35,955 nucleotides of DNA from contig BFEA01000167.1 of assembly GCA_003427395.1 (NCBI GenBank), forward strand, positions 868,173 through 904,127. The letters are read 5' to 3'. Below, in pieces: positions 1-9,831 of the stretch (its first letter is position 1; every line of letters starts with the position of its first letter). Below the pieces are notes generated by a model. The model saw only the letters and a list, made by a program, of their open reading frames with translations. It was not told where the DNA came from and ran no database searches. This DNA is from Chara braunii (Eukaryota; Streptophyta; Charophyceae; Charales; Characeae). Both the position numbers and the translations under genes were made by a program.

Positions 1-491
1 ACATCATCATCGTTCCATGGTGAGAAGGGGTCTGGCGCCCACACAGGAAGAAAGCACCAGCCCCCAGCTATACACAGACGAAGAAGAGGGGGGTTTAGAC
101 GAAGAAGAGGCGAAGATGGGAATGTCGTCAACACCAAGTCTTTGGCACAGGCCCCAAATAATCCCTCATCAAATGTCTGAATCCCAATGTTGAGTGGATC
201 CAATGTCGTCAAGTCCCAAAGTCACCAATCTCTCTCTCTCGTAGTCTGCAGGTACTGAAAAGTTAGGTAGCGAGAGGGGGAGGAGGAGATGGTGGACTCT
301 CTCCACTACTATAGCTGCTAATAGCGCCCAGCGCTGAAGACTACTGCTAACGCTACTACTACCACTGCAGCGCTCCTCCAGAGTGCTGCTGCCGAGTACT
401 GAAGACTGCCTCCTGCCTTCTGCACGTGAAGTGCCTGGGGAGTTCCTAGGAACTACCTCGTGACTCTCTGCAGCCTGTAGGGCGGGCCAGT

Positions 492-500
492 CTTATATAG
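492..500 (-). promoter_or_regulatory. TATA box in the partial LTR
   Basis: The minus strand reads CTATATAAG, a canonical plant TATA box. It lies between GC-rich arms (GGCGGGCCAG and CTGGCCCGTCC) that can pair. The corresponding site in the LTR at 5744-6803 is decayed (CTCTATCAG on the minus strand). Confidence 0.5.
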
Positions 501-697
501 TGCTGGCCCGTCCAGGAGGCTGCTCTTGCCAATGCCAAAACGTGCCAGACCCTGGCGTTGAAGTTCAACCAAGGGTTGCCTTGAAAACAGGCCAAAAGTG
601 GCCTGTGCTAAAACCCTGGTCTGGTGCCCAAGTTTCAGGGCAGGTCGATCTTATGAGGGCCTGAAAATGGCCCTCCGTTTCAGACTGAAACAACTCA

Positions 698-870
698 GGG
701 CCTGGAAGGCCCTGTTTTAGGCTGAAACGACATAGGGCCTGCAGGCCCTCGTTTTCAGGCTTTCAGGCTGAAACGACACAGGGCCTGTAAGCCCTTGTTT
801 TCAGGCTTTTAGGCTGAAAACGACACAGGGCCTGTAGGCCGTTGTTTTCAGGCTTTTAGGCTGAGAACGC
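698..870. repeat. Tandem repeat, about 46 bp x 4, inside the partial LTR
   Basis: Four units begin GGGCCTG and end with a GGCTGAAACGACA-type segment, at about 698, 735, 781 and 828. Each contains TTTTCAGGCTTT in the complete copies. Tandem repeats like this are common in LTR U3 regions. Confidence 0.8.
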
Positions 871-1426
871 TGGTCGGGCCCTGCAGGCCCGTGTGGCTGC
901 GCAGTATGCCACAGAGTGGCAATCAATAACCAAGGCATCGCAGACCACAAGAACCCACGAACACACGTCCATCACAAACAGCACAACCTAGTTGACCATT
1001 GACGTCGTGATCATGGACTCAAGGAAGGGTCAATGGCGGTTAATCCCCCTTTTTTTTGCGCCTGACATTACCTCTTCCTGACCGTTGACTTCACCATGAA
1101 TGTAAGAGTGGCAATGGACATTGAAGGCAGCACAAACTACAAAGGACCACACACACACAACACACACACACAGACACACAACCAAATACAGGTCCACCAC
1201 AGAGACCCGCCATTTACAAAGACGCAAATCCATTGCGGGTATGGGCATATGAGGTCAGCAATCGCAATCTCTCAACTGATCTTTACGACAGTGGAAGCAG
1301 AAAGACAAGAGTGTTTTCCTGTAGGGAAAACTTCAGACCGATGCTCAGAGAATGATGAAGGGGATGAAAACTGGAACAACAATCAGGCAGAACCAGGCCA
1401 AGTCATTAGCCATTCCATGTGTCACT

Positions 1427-1613
1427 GTGGACAACTCCTTGACAAGAAGCGCGCGATCGCACGAGAAGAAAGGGCACTCAATGGAAGTAGTTAGAACATC
1501 GAAGTTCGATGGCAAAGCTATAGACAACTCTTCGACAAGAGGTGAGCGATCACAGGAGAAGAAAGAGCGTTCAGTGGAATCAGTTAGAACACTGAAGTTC
1601 GATGGCAAAGCTC
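1427..1613 (+). repeat. 93-bp tandem duplication in an open frame
   Basis: GACAACTC recurs 93 bp apart (1430 and 1523), and the similarity runs through GAAGTTCGATGGCAAAGCT at the end of each copy. The unit is 31 codons and lies in an open frame of 149 codons (1352-1801), giving two copies of an xDNSxTRxxRSxEKKxxS...KFDGKA motif. I do not recognise the peptide. It lies in intron 2 and the frame ends inside a MITE, so a gene is doubtful. Confidence 0.6.
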
Positions 1614-1782
1614 AACCTTGGACTTGGATCCACCCGGGACGCAACCACCAAAACCAAGTGCCTAATGGAGCTGGAAGCGCGGGGAGAACCAACCCAAAAA
1701 AAGGAAAAAAGAGGATGCAGAGGAGAGAGGAAAATATGCAAAAAATGAGATGGGAAAGTGTTAAGATGAACACATCTAGACT

Positions 1783-1873
1783 GCGCACCTACTCATACTA
1801 GAACTTTCTAACCTGGATCTGGTGGTGATCACCCCCAGATACGTCCCACAAAATCCAAGTGCGAACGTGCCCT
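1783..1873. mobile_element. Decayed Harbinger-like MITE (copy 1)
   Basis: The left arm ACCTACTCATACTAGAACTTT and the right arm AAATCCAAGTGCGAACGTGCC pair imperfectly. They match the inverted termini of the clearer copies at 3274 and 32642. No clear target duplication remains. Confidence 0.45.
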
Positions 1874-2070
1874 GAGACTACTAAACTTCGGTAACCATTC
1901 CCCACAATAAACCGCAAGCAAGCACACACTCTTTCCTACATCAGCGAGCCCAGCCCCACCCCCATCCATCGTCCTTTCCAATTGGATGAATCTGTGGGGA
2001 GTCAACCCCCCAGATTCATCCCAGGACCTGTGAGAAGAAGGAATGTGTCATGCCCCTGTGACATACCCAC

Positions 2071-2272
2071 CTGCATTTTTCCTCGATCTTTGTTCTTCTC
2101 AACTGCAGTCCCTAAGAACTGCAGAACGTTTTCCCGTGTCTCGCTGCCCTTCAGCAAGATCTTCAAAATTTCCAGCAGTCCCTCATACAGCTGATGCATC
2201 ACTGTTCGAATCGTCTGGAAGGTGGCATTGATATCCCCTGGCCTTGCTTGCGATGGTTTCGAAAAACACTCA
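2071..2272 (-). CDS. UFD2: UFD2/UBE4-type E4 ubiquitin ligase, exon 2 (partial gene)
   Basis: The 202-bp exon continues the protein of exon 1. The acceptor TTTTTCAG ends at 2273. The first base T completes the Arg codon begun by CG at the end of exon 1, giving ...PSVR|ECFSKPSQARPGD. Plant UFD2 proteins have a comparable CFS motif at the same place. The rest reads INATFQTIRTVMHQLYEG, then LKILLKGSETRENVLQFLG and NKDRGKMQ. This matches the family segment in which a helical repeat is followed by LLK..(D/E)TRE.VLQ(F/Y)L and an N..R..(I/M)QV motif. The exon ends in phase 0 at CAG before GTGGGT (2070-2065). Reading on past this donor gives residues unlike the family and then a stop, so the donor is well placed. 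The next exon, expected to begin near V-D-P, is not found in 1-2064 and should lie beyond the window. Confidence 0.85.
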
Positions 2273-2289
2273 CTGAAAAATCATGGCAA

Positions 2290-2945
2290 CAACAAACTGT
2301 GTCAACCAATAACGAAATAGACAACAAGAAAATAGAAATAAACGACAACAGAATAGAAAACAATACAAAATAGAAAACAATGAAATAAATATCAACGAAA
2401 AACTGCAAATAAACAACTATGAAACAGAGAGCAATGAAAATACACAACAACGAAATAGATGGCAATGAAATAGACGACAATGAAATAGAAATCGATGAAA
2501 AACTGGAAACAAACAACAATGAGACAAGCAGCACTGGGGCCAGCGGCCTAGCTCAGTTTCTAGCGCAAGTGGCATTCAGGAGGCCATGGGTTTAATTCCC
2601 CACGCCTGCAGACGTGCTTGGCGTTCACCAGCTTAGATAGTGGGCTTGGCCCCCCCAGGTTGGTCTTGGTAGGTCCTGCCATCCCTGGCTGGGGGTTAGA
2701 TAGAGTCTGCTTGCCCTGGGGGCTAGATAGAGGCTTGCACTGGCAGTTCCTTCTCTGCAGGTTTATCATGTAGTTAGGTAGTGTGAGGTATATTTGAGAG
2801 AAGAATATAACTTAGTTTTTAACAAAAAAAAAAAAAAACAGACAGCAGTGAGAACGAAAAACTATGAAATAGCAGATGATTACAAAAAATAGAGATAGTA
2901 TCTAATAGATAGCAATGAAATGGGCAATGATGAAATAGACGAGAG
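2290..2945. repeat. A-rich degenerate repeat block, interrupted by a SINE
   Basis: Variants of ACAATGAAATAG recur at roughly 10-14 bp spacing through 2290-2530 and again through 2860-2945. The SINE at 2535-2838 splits the block. No coding sense was found; the long minus-strand frame here is low-complexity hydrophobic. Confidence 0.65.
2535..2838 (+). mobile_element. tRNA-derived SINE with poly(A) tail
   Basis: A tRNA-like head GCGGCCTAGCTCAG carries an A box (about 2549-2560) and a B box GGGTTTAATTCCC (2588-2600) at normal spacing. These form an internal RNA polymerase III promoter. A body of about 220 bp follows, containing TTAGATAG/CTAGATAG repeats, then an A14 tail at 2824-2837. Imperfect flanking similarity (AGACAAGCAGCACTG before, AGACAGCAGTG after) may be a target duplication. 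It would depend on a LINE for mobility. The head is too degenerate to be a functional tRNA. Confidence 0.8.
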
Positions 2946-3273
2946 AGACTTCCATTCACCCCACCCACATCCGACATACGTTTAACAGTAAAACTCACAA
3001 CAACAGTGATTCTTTCGGACACCATCAGCGTAAGTCCGTTGGCCAATCCACTCGCAAGACGAGGTTCCACTTTGACGAGAAGAGAAGCAAACAACTGAGA
3101 GGACAAGCTAATCAAAGGTGCAAAACCTTCGCAGATACCTCAGAAGCTAAGTTACTGAAGCTGTTCTGCTCTTTCAGAACAACTCGTGGAAGAAAAGCCA
3201 TAGCTGGTTTTCACTAACATTAGAATGAAGATGTCAGTAGGAATTTGGATTACTCTGAGATGCAAACTGCTAA

Positions 3274-3384
3274 GTGCATACTCACACTAGGACCTTCCTG
3301 GATGTATCTGACCAAACTCCTGCATATGCATACGACCATCATTACGTCCAGAGATCAATCCAAAAAGTCCTAGTGTGAGTATGC
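3274..3384. mobile_element. Harbinger/Tourist-like MITE (copy 2)
   Basis: Terminal inverted repeats GCATACTCACACTAGGACCTT and AAGTCCTAGTGTGAGTATGC enclose about 70 bp of non-coding DNA. TAA precedes the left end. The right flank is degenerate. Same family as 32642-32762. Confidence 0.75.
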
Positions 3385-3477
3385 TTTTATGACCTAAGCA
3401 TGCCTTCTTACATGGCCTTCTGCCTTATCTCCGTTTGGCGCATTAAGAATTAAAGACTTTAGGGGACAGGCAGGTCA

Positions 3478-3780
3478 TTGCCTTCGTGGGTGGGGGTAGA
3501 AAAACCAAAAATAGAAAGGGGAGGGGAGGGGAGGGGACGGGGGACGAGAGGGAGAGTGGGTAAACCAAAAGAAGAAAGGGAGACACAGGAGGGCAAGGGG
3601 CATGACCCAGCAGTAGTTGAGTCTTCATGGCCTTCCAGGAGGGGGGTGGAAAAACCAAAAATAAAAAACCAGAAATAAAAAGGAAGGGGTGTGGGGGGCG
3701 GGGGGACCAAGGGGAGGGTGGATAAACCAAAAAAAAGAAAGGGAGACAGAGGAGGGGAAGGGAGATGAATGGTTGAAAAA
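3478..3780. repeat. Purine-rich G/A block with AAACCAAAA repeats
   Basis: Runs such as GAGGGGAGGGGAGGGGACGG alternate with AAAAACCAAAAATA. The region is almost pure purine on the plus strand. The open frames here are low complexity. Tandem G-runs could fold into a G-quadruplex, which is inference only. Confidence 0.6.
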
Positions 3781-3989
3781 ACAATGAAAAAGAGAGCATA
3801 ATCATGAACTGGTGCCCCAGCGGTCGGGTGCGTCCCCCTACTGACTTCAGAATCAGGAGTGAATCAGGAGTGCCCAAAACTGATATGACCCTTATAATAT
3901 ACTTTTCTCATTCATAAAGCCTGATAAGTCCAACGAAACAGTCTGTCACAGCCCCTCGTTTGCTGTGTTCTTCTCCCTCTCTGCCTACG

Positions 3990-4170
3990 GTTTACCGACC
4001 AATTCTGTTTGATGATATACCCATCTTTCCACCGAATAGAAAGCAGGGTCGCTGTGTTTGGAGCAAATGTCAGTCTGCAAACAGCAATAATGACCAGCAA
4101 CGCAAGGTCGGTATCCCTGTATTTGGAGCAAATGTCAGTGCACTCTGCTCTCGTTTCCTTCCCATCAGAG
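3990..4170. mobile_element. Diverged foldback-MITE remnant
   Basis: TCTTTCCACCGAATAGAAA resembles the terminus of the foldback family (32382). TTTGGAGCAAATGTCAGT occurs twice, 66-67 bp apart, and AATAATGACCAG lies between. Strongly decayed; I see no gene. Confidence 0.35.
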
Positions 4171-4487
4171 AGGTAAAGGCTGTTGTTTAAGCACTGAGCC
4201 TCAAAAGAATCATTCTTAGAGTGTTTGTGAAGCTTGCTAAGTTTAACTTGCCACCCCAAGTATTAAAAACCATACAAGAGCACTAATGGCTAACGAGCCA
4301 GGAGCTTTGAAGGACCTAAGTACGACCTGCAGGGATTTAACGGCCAAGAGTTAAAATCAGAGTTCTACCTACCTGCCTGCCTACCTACCTCCCTCATGGT
4401 GCGCACCAGCAACCAACCGTGCAGACACAAAAGAAACTGCAACCATCGCATCGACAATTCAACGGACCCAGTGCAGACCGGCGAGTC

Positions 4488-5070
4488 TCTATAGGTAACC
4501 CGGCCACTAGTCAAACGCAGGTGGTAATAGTTGCGAGGGCCAACTACACGATCAACATGCTGCTGACTTTATGACATGCGCGTCAGGTTCAACGCCTGTG
4601 GACGTTCTGATGTGCCCAGGTGCATTCTCACGGGTCTACCTTTTCACATGAACGCATGGTCATAATTGCTGTATTTAGACTGAGAGAGACACCAAATACA
4701 GACATAATGACCGTACGTTTTGTATTCGGGTGAAGAAGATCGTTGTGTCCTTGCAACATACACTGGGTCGCATCCATCCATTTATTGTCTATAGGTAACC
4801 CGGCCACTAGTCAAACGCAGGTAGTAATAGTTGCGAGGGCCAACTACACGATCAACATGCTGCTGACTTTATGAGATGCGCCTCAGGTTCAACGCCTATG
4901 GACGTTCTGATGTGCCCAGGTGCATTCTCACTGGTCAACCTTTTCTCATAATTGCTGTATTTAGACTGAAAGATACCCCAAATACAGATATAATGACCAT
5001 ACCTTTTGTATTCGGGTGAAGAAGATTATCGTGTCCTTGCAACATACACCGGGTCGCATCCATTCATTTA
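4488..5070. repeat. Tandem duplication, 300-bp unit, containing a hairpin MITE
   Basis: ATAGGTAACCCGGCCACTAG starts at 4491 and again at 4791. The two copies stay highly similar to about 5070, apart from a deletion of about 16 bp in the second. Each holds an inverted repeat (GGTCATAATTGCTGTATTT pairing with AAATACAGACATAATGACC in copy one) and ends TATTCGGGTGAAGAAGAT, the terminus of the foldback-MITE family. Confidence 0.8.
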
Positions 5071-5085
5071 TTTCATCGTTCGATG

Positions 5086-5650
5086 GACTTCACTCTTTCG
5101 ATTTATTTCATTTTGTTTTCATTTCTTTCATTTCATTTACTCCTTTTGGGCATTTGACTATGATGTTCCTGCCCGCAATTTTAACGTTTTTTTAACCGAA
5201 ATCATCAGGCTGTACTGACAGCAACCCAGCGAGCCCTCACGATTTTGGTTCAAAAAATGCAAAATTGCGGCCAGGAACTTCAAAGTCAAATTCCCAAAGC
5301 GGTATTTCATTCATTCCATTCATTCATTATGTCATTTATTCATTCATTTTCATTTCGTTTTCAACATTTCACTTCAGTCTTTCATTTGCTTCATCCACTT
5401 CACTTCATTGCATTCATTGCATTCATTCATTCATTCATTCATCCATTCACCCATTCATCCATTCATTCATCCATTCATCCATTCATCCATTCATCCGTTC
5501 ATTCATCCATTCATTCATTCATTTTGGTCATTCATTTAGTCTCATTTCATTTCATTCATTCATCTCACTCACTCATTTCATTTTATCATCCATTTCATCC
5601 TTCATGCCATTCATTCATTTGTGTTCATACATCCACCAATAGCTGCAGGC
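5086..5650. repeat. CATT-type microsatellite
   Basis: Long runs of CATT and CATC tetranucleotides, densest at 5300-5600. The Phe/His/Ser/Ile-rich open frames are artefacts of the repeat. 5651-5738 shows nothing. Confidence 0.9.
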
Positions 5651-5738
5651 ATTCGTTCATTACTTTCGCTTTTCGGTTGATTGATGGATTGGCCCACTTG
5701 CCAGACAGTTACTGCTCACCCGAACCTCCTGGCATTAC

Positions 5739-5743
5739 ATCTG
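5739..5743. repeat. Target site duplication, left copy (ATCTG)
   Basis: ATCTG directly precedes the terminal TG of the LTR at 5744 and is identical to 19817-19821. Five bases is the usual length for Ty3/gypsy integrase. Confidence 0.85.
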
Positions 5744-6803
5744 TGTTGCATACTCGTGAAACACAGTCTCAAGTATGGCGCAGATTCCCAGAACCAACCA
5801 GATAATACAGAGTTAATACAAATACAGATACAGCAGAAGACTTGAGATACATGGATTGACTCAGACCTGACACAGACTGCAACAAAACACTCACAAACAT
5901 ACATCGGTGGTGTGAAGCCCTGGCCTTGGACATAGAAGGAAAGGCCGGGGCAAATTCTCATACACGGATGAATGGAGGGAGGTGAGACGAAGGGAGGAGG
6001 AAAGGGAAGATGACGTCAACTCGATGTTTCCAAAAATAGTATCTTGAAATGTCAAAAGTAACGAACATCCGAAATGTCGCGAACACAGAGTCTCACAGTG
6101 TCTCAGATATCGATCTCCCAATATCAAGGTACTTCTTCAGAAGAAGATGAAATCGGATCCCCAGAGTAGTCCTCGACCTACAGTCTCGATGTCGCTGTCT
6201 CAAATGTCATCAGAACTCGTTACCATCCTTCAAGGCGAGGCCTTTCTCCCTGGTACCTGTCCCAGTAGCTATGGCGCTGCAGGAGGCGGGCGCTGGGCCG
6301 CGGGCTGTTCCTGCTGCGCTGGTTCCTCCTCGCCGCTGTGCTGCTCTCTCCTCGCTGCTCACACTACCGCTGCTGCGCTGCGCTAATCTTGCTAACGCTG
6401 AAATGCTGCGCTAATCCTGAAGACTAACTCCTGTCTACCAACCTACCGACTGAGGCTGGTACCCAGCTGATAGAGTGCTGGGTCGGCCTCAGTCCTACTG
6501 AGGTCCTTCGGGTCTGGACCGTTGATCAGGCCCAACAGTTCAGATCCGATCTCCGAATCTGGAAATGGGCGCCAAACTGCGCCGCCGGCTGGGCCTACTG
6601 ATGAACCGGTACCTGGCCTAAACGAACTAGCCGTTGGGTTTGGTGGGGCCTAAACGAGGCCTACCGGACCCTGAACTGAACCGACGGGTCCTAGGCCTAC
6701 CTGGACCTAAACTGGGCCCGTTGTGACCCGGTAACGAGGCCTGAACCGTGCCTGCTACAGAACCGGGCCCTAACTGGGGCCCGTGTCGTATCAGTATGCC
6801 ACA
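5744..6803 (-). repeat. 3' LTR of the gypsy element (1,060 bp)
   Basis: On the plus strand it reads TGTTGCATACTCG...GTATGCCACA, so it has TG/CA ends. About a dozen substitutions, many of them A/G, separate its first 310 bp from the LTR at 18532. It keeps a 27-bp segment near 6453-6480 (CTGATAGAGTGCTGG) that aligns with the TATA region of the LTR at 1-914, here decayed to CTCTATCAG. Confidence 0.9.
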
Positions 6804-6817
6804 CACTCCCCCCCTTG
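6804..6817 (-). promoter_or_regulatory. Polypurine tract, plus-strand DNA primer site
   Basis: The minus strand reads AAGGGGGGGAGTG directly before the LTR start TGTGGC. This is the expected place and composition for priming second-strand synthesis. Confidence 0.85.
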
Positions 6818-6826
6818 AAGACCAAG

Positions 6827-7597
6827 CTAACTGCGAGGGCGAAGCTGTCTGTCCGATGTCCGTACGAGGCGGGCAGGTTGGGCAGCTTCCTTAGCAAGTC
6901 GCCGTTTTTCGTAACGCGCGAAGACGAGGGGTGCTGTCGCCTTCAGGTCAGCTCGTGAAATCCAGCGTGTGTCGTCAGGATCGCATTGCTTGAATGCAAC
7001 TTTGTACTGCATTGGCTTGTTGCCATGCTTGCGATGAGTGAGGACACGGTCGACCTCCTGGTGACCATCCATTGAAGGAGGGTCGTGTGACCGTCTGCCC
7101 GGAAAGTCCGCTGAGGAGGCTGGAGTGTAGACCGCCACCTTTGAAGCGTGAAATATCGGGTGGACCGTCAAATGCAGGGGAATCTCGATTATGATAGATG
7201 GACCCGCGGAGTCATCGCCAGCTGCTGAAGTGACCTTCCATGGCCCAAACCACTTAGGGAGGAGCTTGCGCGAGACGTGCTGCTCGAGCGCGAATTCCTC
7301 GAAGGTGACCCAAACCAGGTCGCCAGCGCGGACTGGACATGGGATGCGACACTGGTTCGCTTGCTGCTGCATACGGACCTGAGCCGTTTGCATATTTGTG
7401 CGGGCTTTGGCCAGCAGTTCCCTGTACTTCCGTGTAGAAGCAGGGGAGCAAGCGGCGTCGATATCGGCAGCCCGTGGAAGCAAAATATCTGCGAAGATAC
7501 GTCCTTTCCATCTACCATGATGCAACTCAAAGGGAGTCACGCCGATCTTGGTGCACCGAAGTGTTGTAGGCCCACTCGATGTCGGGAAGTCGGTCAA
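6827..7597 (-). pseudogene. Integrase C-terminal part with chromodomain-like end
   Basis: A 256-codon open stretch ending ten bases before the polypurine tract. It begins in the catalytic-core tail (GVTPFELHHGRWKGR). The GPY/F-type module has KLLPKWFGPWKV at residues 111-122 and VHPIFHASKV at 145-154. Residues 181-228 (EVDRVLTHRKHG...YKVAFKQC...DDTRWISRADL) look like a chromodomain, which in chromoviruses steers integration to marked chromatin. The usual Trp of the WKGY-type motif is replaced in FKQC, so histone binding is doubtful. A one-base frameshift near 7545 separates it from the core, and no start codon belongs here. Confidence 0.8.
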
Positions 7598-8394
7598 CCC
7601 AGTCCTTCTGATCCGGGCGGATGAGTGTGTGGAGCATCATCTGCGCAGTCTGGTGCGCATGTTCCGTTTGCCCATCCGTTTGAGGATGTCGTGCGGAACT
7701 CGGTTTCATGCTAGTGCCCGATTCCACCACGAGTGTCGTCCAAAAGGCTGAACATTAAACGAGTGTCACAATCGCTGACGATGTCTTCCGGAACATCGTG
7801 GCTGCAAAACTAGCCGGTATGTAAAAGTCGTGCGAGCTCGGGAGCCGTCGCATGATACTTGCATGGAAGAAATCGAGTGTACTTCCTTTAACGGTCAACG
7901 ACCGTGAGAATACCATCATGGCCAAGGCGATCGCGAGGGAAAGGACCGGCCACATCCATAGCAATGGAAAGACCTGGTTGCCGAGGAATCGGCAATGGTA
8001 TCAGTTTGCCGTACGTGAGATGATGCCGCCCTTTGTTCCGGTGGCAAACTGCGCATGACTGAATGTACCAGTTGACGTCGCTGATGATGTCCGGCCAGTG
8101 AAATCGCTGGCGGAGTCGTGCAAGAGTGCGTGTGACGCCAAGGTGTCCCACCAGCCGCGAATCGTGGTATTCGCCAAGGAGGCAAGTGCGCAAGAGGCGG
8201 TCTTGGGGAACACACAACAAGTCCTTGACTCGTGTATGGAGAAGCAAGTAGCCGTCGACAATGAGATAGTTGCTTGCCGGCGATTGATCCGATGATAAGT
8301 CCGCATAGAGTGTGGAGAATCCCGGATCCAACTTGTAGCCATTTACGAAATGTTGTTGCAGGTCCTCGTCGAGGCCGAATGTGGAGTGCACCAA
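7527..8394 (-). pseudogene. Integrase zinc-finger and catalytic core, broken
   Basis: 8394-7888 carries the H2C2 zinc module (HDSRLVGHLGVTRT...CAVCHRNKG) and the first catalytic Asp in MDVAGPFPRD. A TAA follows VVDR near 7886. The frame then continues KYTRF.PCKYHATAPELARLL with another stop near 7810, then DCDTR, the second Asp motif. After a frameshift SSARHPQTDGQTEH supplies the Glu of the D,D,E triad. The order is typical of gypsy integrase, but at least two stops and a frameshift kill it. Confidence 0.85.
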
Positions 8395-9105
8395 GGCGCA
8401 AAGATCGGGTCTTCGTGAGAGAGCCTCCGCTGCGTGTTTGAGGAGCCCGGAATATGCTTGGAGGTGAAGTCGAACTGGTCAATGAAGTACATCCAGCGAC
8501 CGATCGTGCTGCTCACCGTGTCTTGCGTTTTGTAATAAGTCGACGGATTGTTGTTCGTTGCCCACGTGAATCTCCGACGCCCGAGGAGAAAGTGACGCCA
8601 ACGCTCAAGTACCATGACAAAAGCTAGCAGCTCCTTCTTCCTCACATCATCAAGTGAATTGATGGGCGACACCGTTTGGCTGAAGTACTCATCCGGATGC
8701 CAATCTATGTCGTCATGCTGTTCCAAAACCGCGCCAATGCCGTAGCCGGAAGCGTCCGTAGTCACTTTGGTAGGGAAGGTCGGGTCATAGATGCTTAAGA
8801 CGGGAGACGAGAGAAGCAAGGCCATTTTGAGCGTATGAAACGCATGCCGGGCTTCGTCGTTGAATTCAAAGGGTACCAAAGGGGACTGAAGTCGCGACAA
8901 TGGTGCAGCGATCCGTTGGAAACCTTTGACGAAGCGCATGTAGTAAGATGCTAAGCCGAGAAAGGAGGGAACGTAAGTGGTACACTTGAGGTCCGGCCAA
9001 TCTTGAATGGCTTGTACTTTGTCCGCAAGCGGACGAATGCCTTGCGGCGTAATGGCCCAAGTACTCGAGCTCTTGTTGGGCAAACTCGCACTTGTCGCGG
9101 TTCAC
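8343..9105 (-). pseudogene. RT connection and RNase H domain
   Basis: After RT the frame shifts near 9083-9105 (NRDKCEFAQQELEYLGH then ITPQGIRPLADKVQAIQDWP). The connection reads FLGLASYYMRFVKGFQRIAAPL. RNase H starts at TTDASGYGIGAVLEQ with its first catalytic Asp and keeps the KELLAFVMVLERWRHFLLG helix with its Glu. The usual T-D-H/N of the third motif reads ATNNNP, and the final IPGxxNxxADALSR motif reads IPGSSNTQRRLS, so the last acidic residues are gone. RNase H is very likely inactive. Confidence 0.85.
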
Positions 9106-9126
9106 CTTGTACTTGGCGAAACGGAG

Positions 9127-9790
9127 TCACTCCAAAATGGCGCGAAGGTGCTCGAGGTGCTCATCCAGCGACTGGCTATAAACCAAGATATCATAAAGGT
9201 AAATGAGTACAGTGCGGTCGAGCAAGTCGCGGAATTCCGTCGTCATAGCCGCTTGGAAAGTAGCCGGGGCATTGGTGAGACCGAAAGGCATGACGATCCA
9301 CTCAAAGTGCCCATACCGCGTTTTGAATGCGGTCTTGTACCGATCTCTTGGCTGGATCTCGATCTGGTGATATTCGGACTTGCGGTCAAGCTTCGACAAG
9401 TACTTGGTGCCGCCTAGTCGTTCGAGAAGGTCATCAATCCGAGGGAGAGGGTCGGCATTCTTGATCGTTTGCGTGTTACGTTTTCAATAGTCGATACACA
9501 AACAAAGGTCCTTGTTCTTCTTCCGGACGAAGAGAACGTGAGCACCGTATGGCGAACAGCTAGGGCGAATCCAGCCCTTGGCCAAGAGGTCGTCTAGTTG
9601 TGCCCGAAGCACTTGAAGCTCCTCTTCGCTCATGCGGTAGATACATTCGCGCGGAGGTACACGGCGCCGTCCTCGCGAGTGACCCCGTGGCGTACGGGCC
9701 GATCCAGTACTACTCCGGTGGGAGCTTGGAAGACATCCTCATAGTTGTCCAACAGCTCAATGATGGGTCCGACGTATCCGTTTTGGGCTG
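9127..9790 (-). pseudogene. Reverse transcriptase domain, catalytically dead
   Basis: From about 9790: IIELLDNYEDVFQAPTG, a frameshift, YRMSEEELQVLRAQLDDLL, GWIRPSCSPYGAHVLFVRKK, CIDY, then TGA where the family has Arg. It continues DPLPRIDDLLERLGG, SKLDRKSEYHQIEI (first catalytic Asp), MPFGLTNAPATFQ, and IYLYDILVYS. The family motif is Y-(L/V)-D-D; here the first Asp is Tyr (TAT at about 9195), which should abolish polymerisation. A stop follows at 9127. This is Ty3/gypsy type by order and motifs. Confidence 0.9.
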
Positions 9791-9831
9791 ATCACCGGGG
9801 AGGGCATGACGAGACTAGTTCACCACGCCGA

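Larger units (their letters stand above)
1..914 (-). mobile_element. Partial LTR, related in layout to the LTRs at 5744 and 18532
   Basis: The right edge AGTATGCCACA (904-914) matches the terminus of the gypsy LTRs at 6803 and 19816. Reading inward there are GGCCTG-rich repeats, a TATA box, then a GCGCTGAAGACTACTGCTAACGC segment like that in the other two LTRs. On the minus strand it would start TGTGGCATACTG. The other end is not seen, so it may be a solo LTR or the edge of an element outside the window. No polypurine tract follows position 914. Confidence 0.5.
1..2070 (-). other. Intron 2 of the UFD2-like gene, 5' part only
   Basis: The intron begins with donor GTGGGT at 2070 and runs off the window. 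It holds a partial LTR (1-914), a 93-bp tandem repeat and a decayed MITE. 915-1351 shows only a short CA-rich tract (about 1148-1185) and nothing coding that I recognise. 1874-2064 shows nothing. Confidence 0.6.

Noticed and set aside
3808-3875. tRNA-Leu-like stretch (CCCAGCGGTCGGGTGCG followed by CTGACTTCAGAATCAG)
   Set aside because: The D-arm and anticodon arm look plausible, but there is no T-arm or B box and no acceptor stem, so neither a tRNA nor a SINE can be supported.
5245-5805. 186-codon Phe/His/Ser-rich open frame
   Set aside because: It is the translation of the CATT microsatellite and runs into the LTR.
7191-7624. Plus-strand open frames across the gypsy pol region
   Set aside because: They are antisense shadows of the integrase and RT fragments and match no family.
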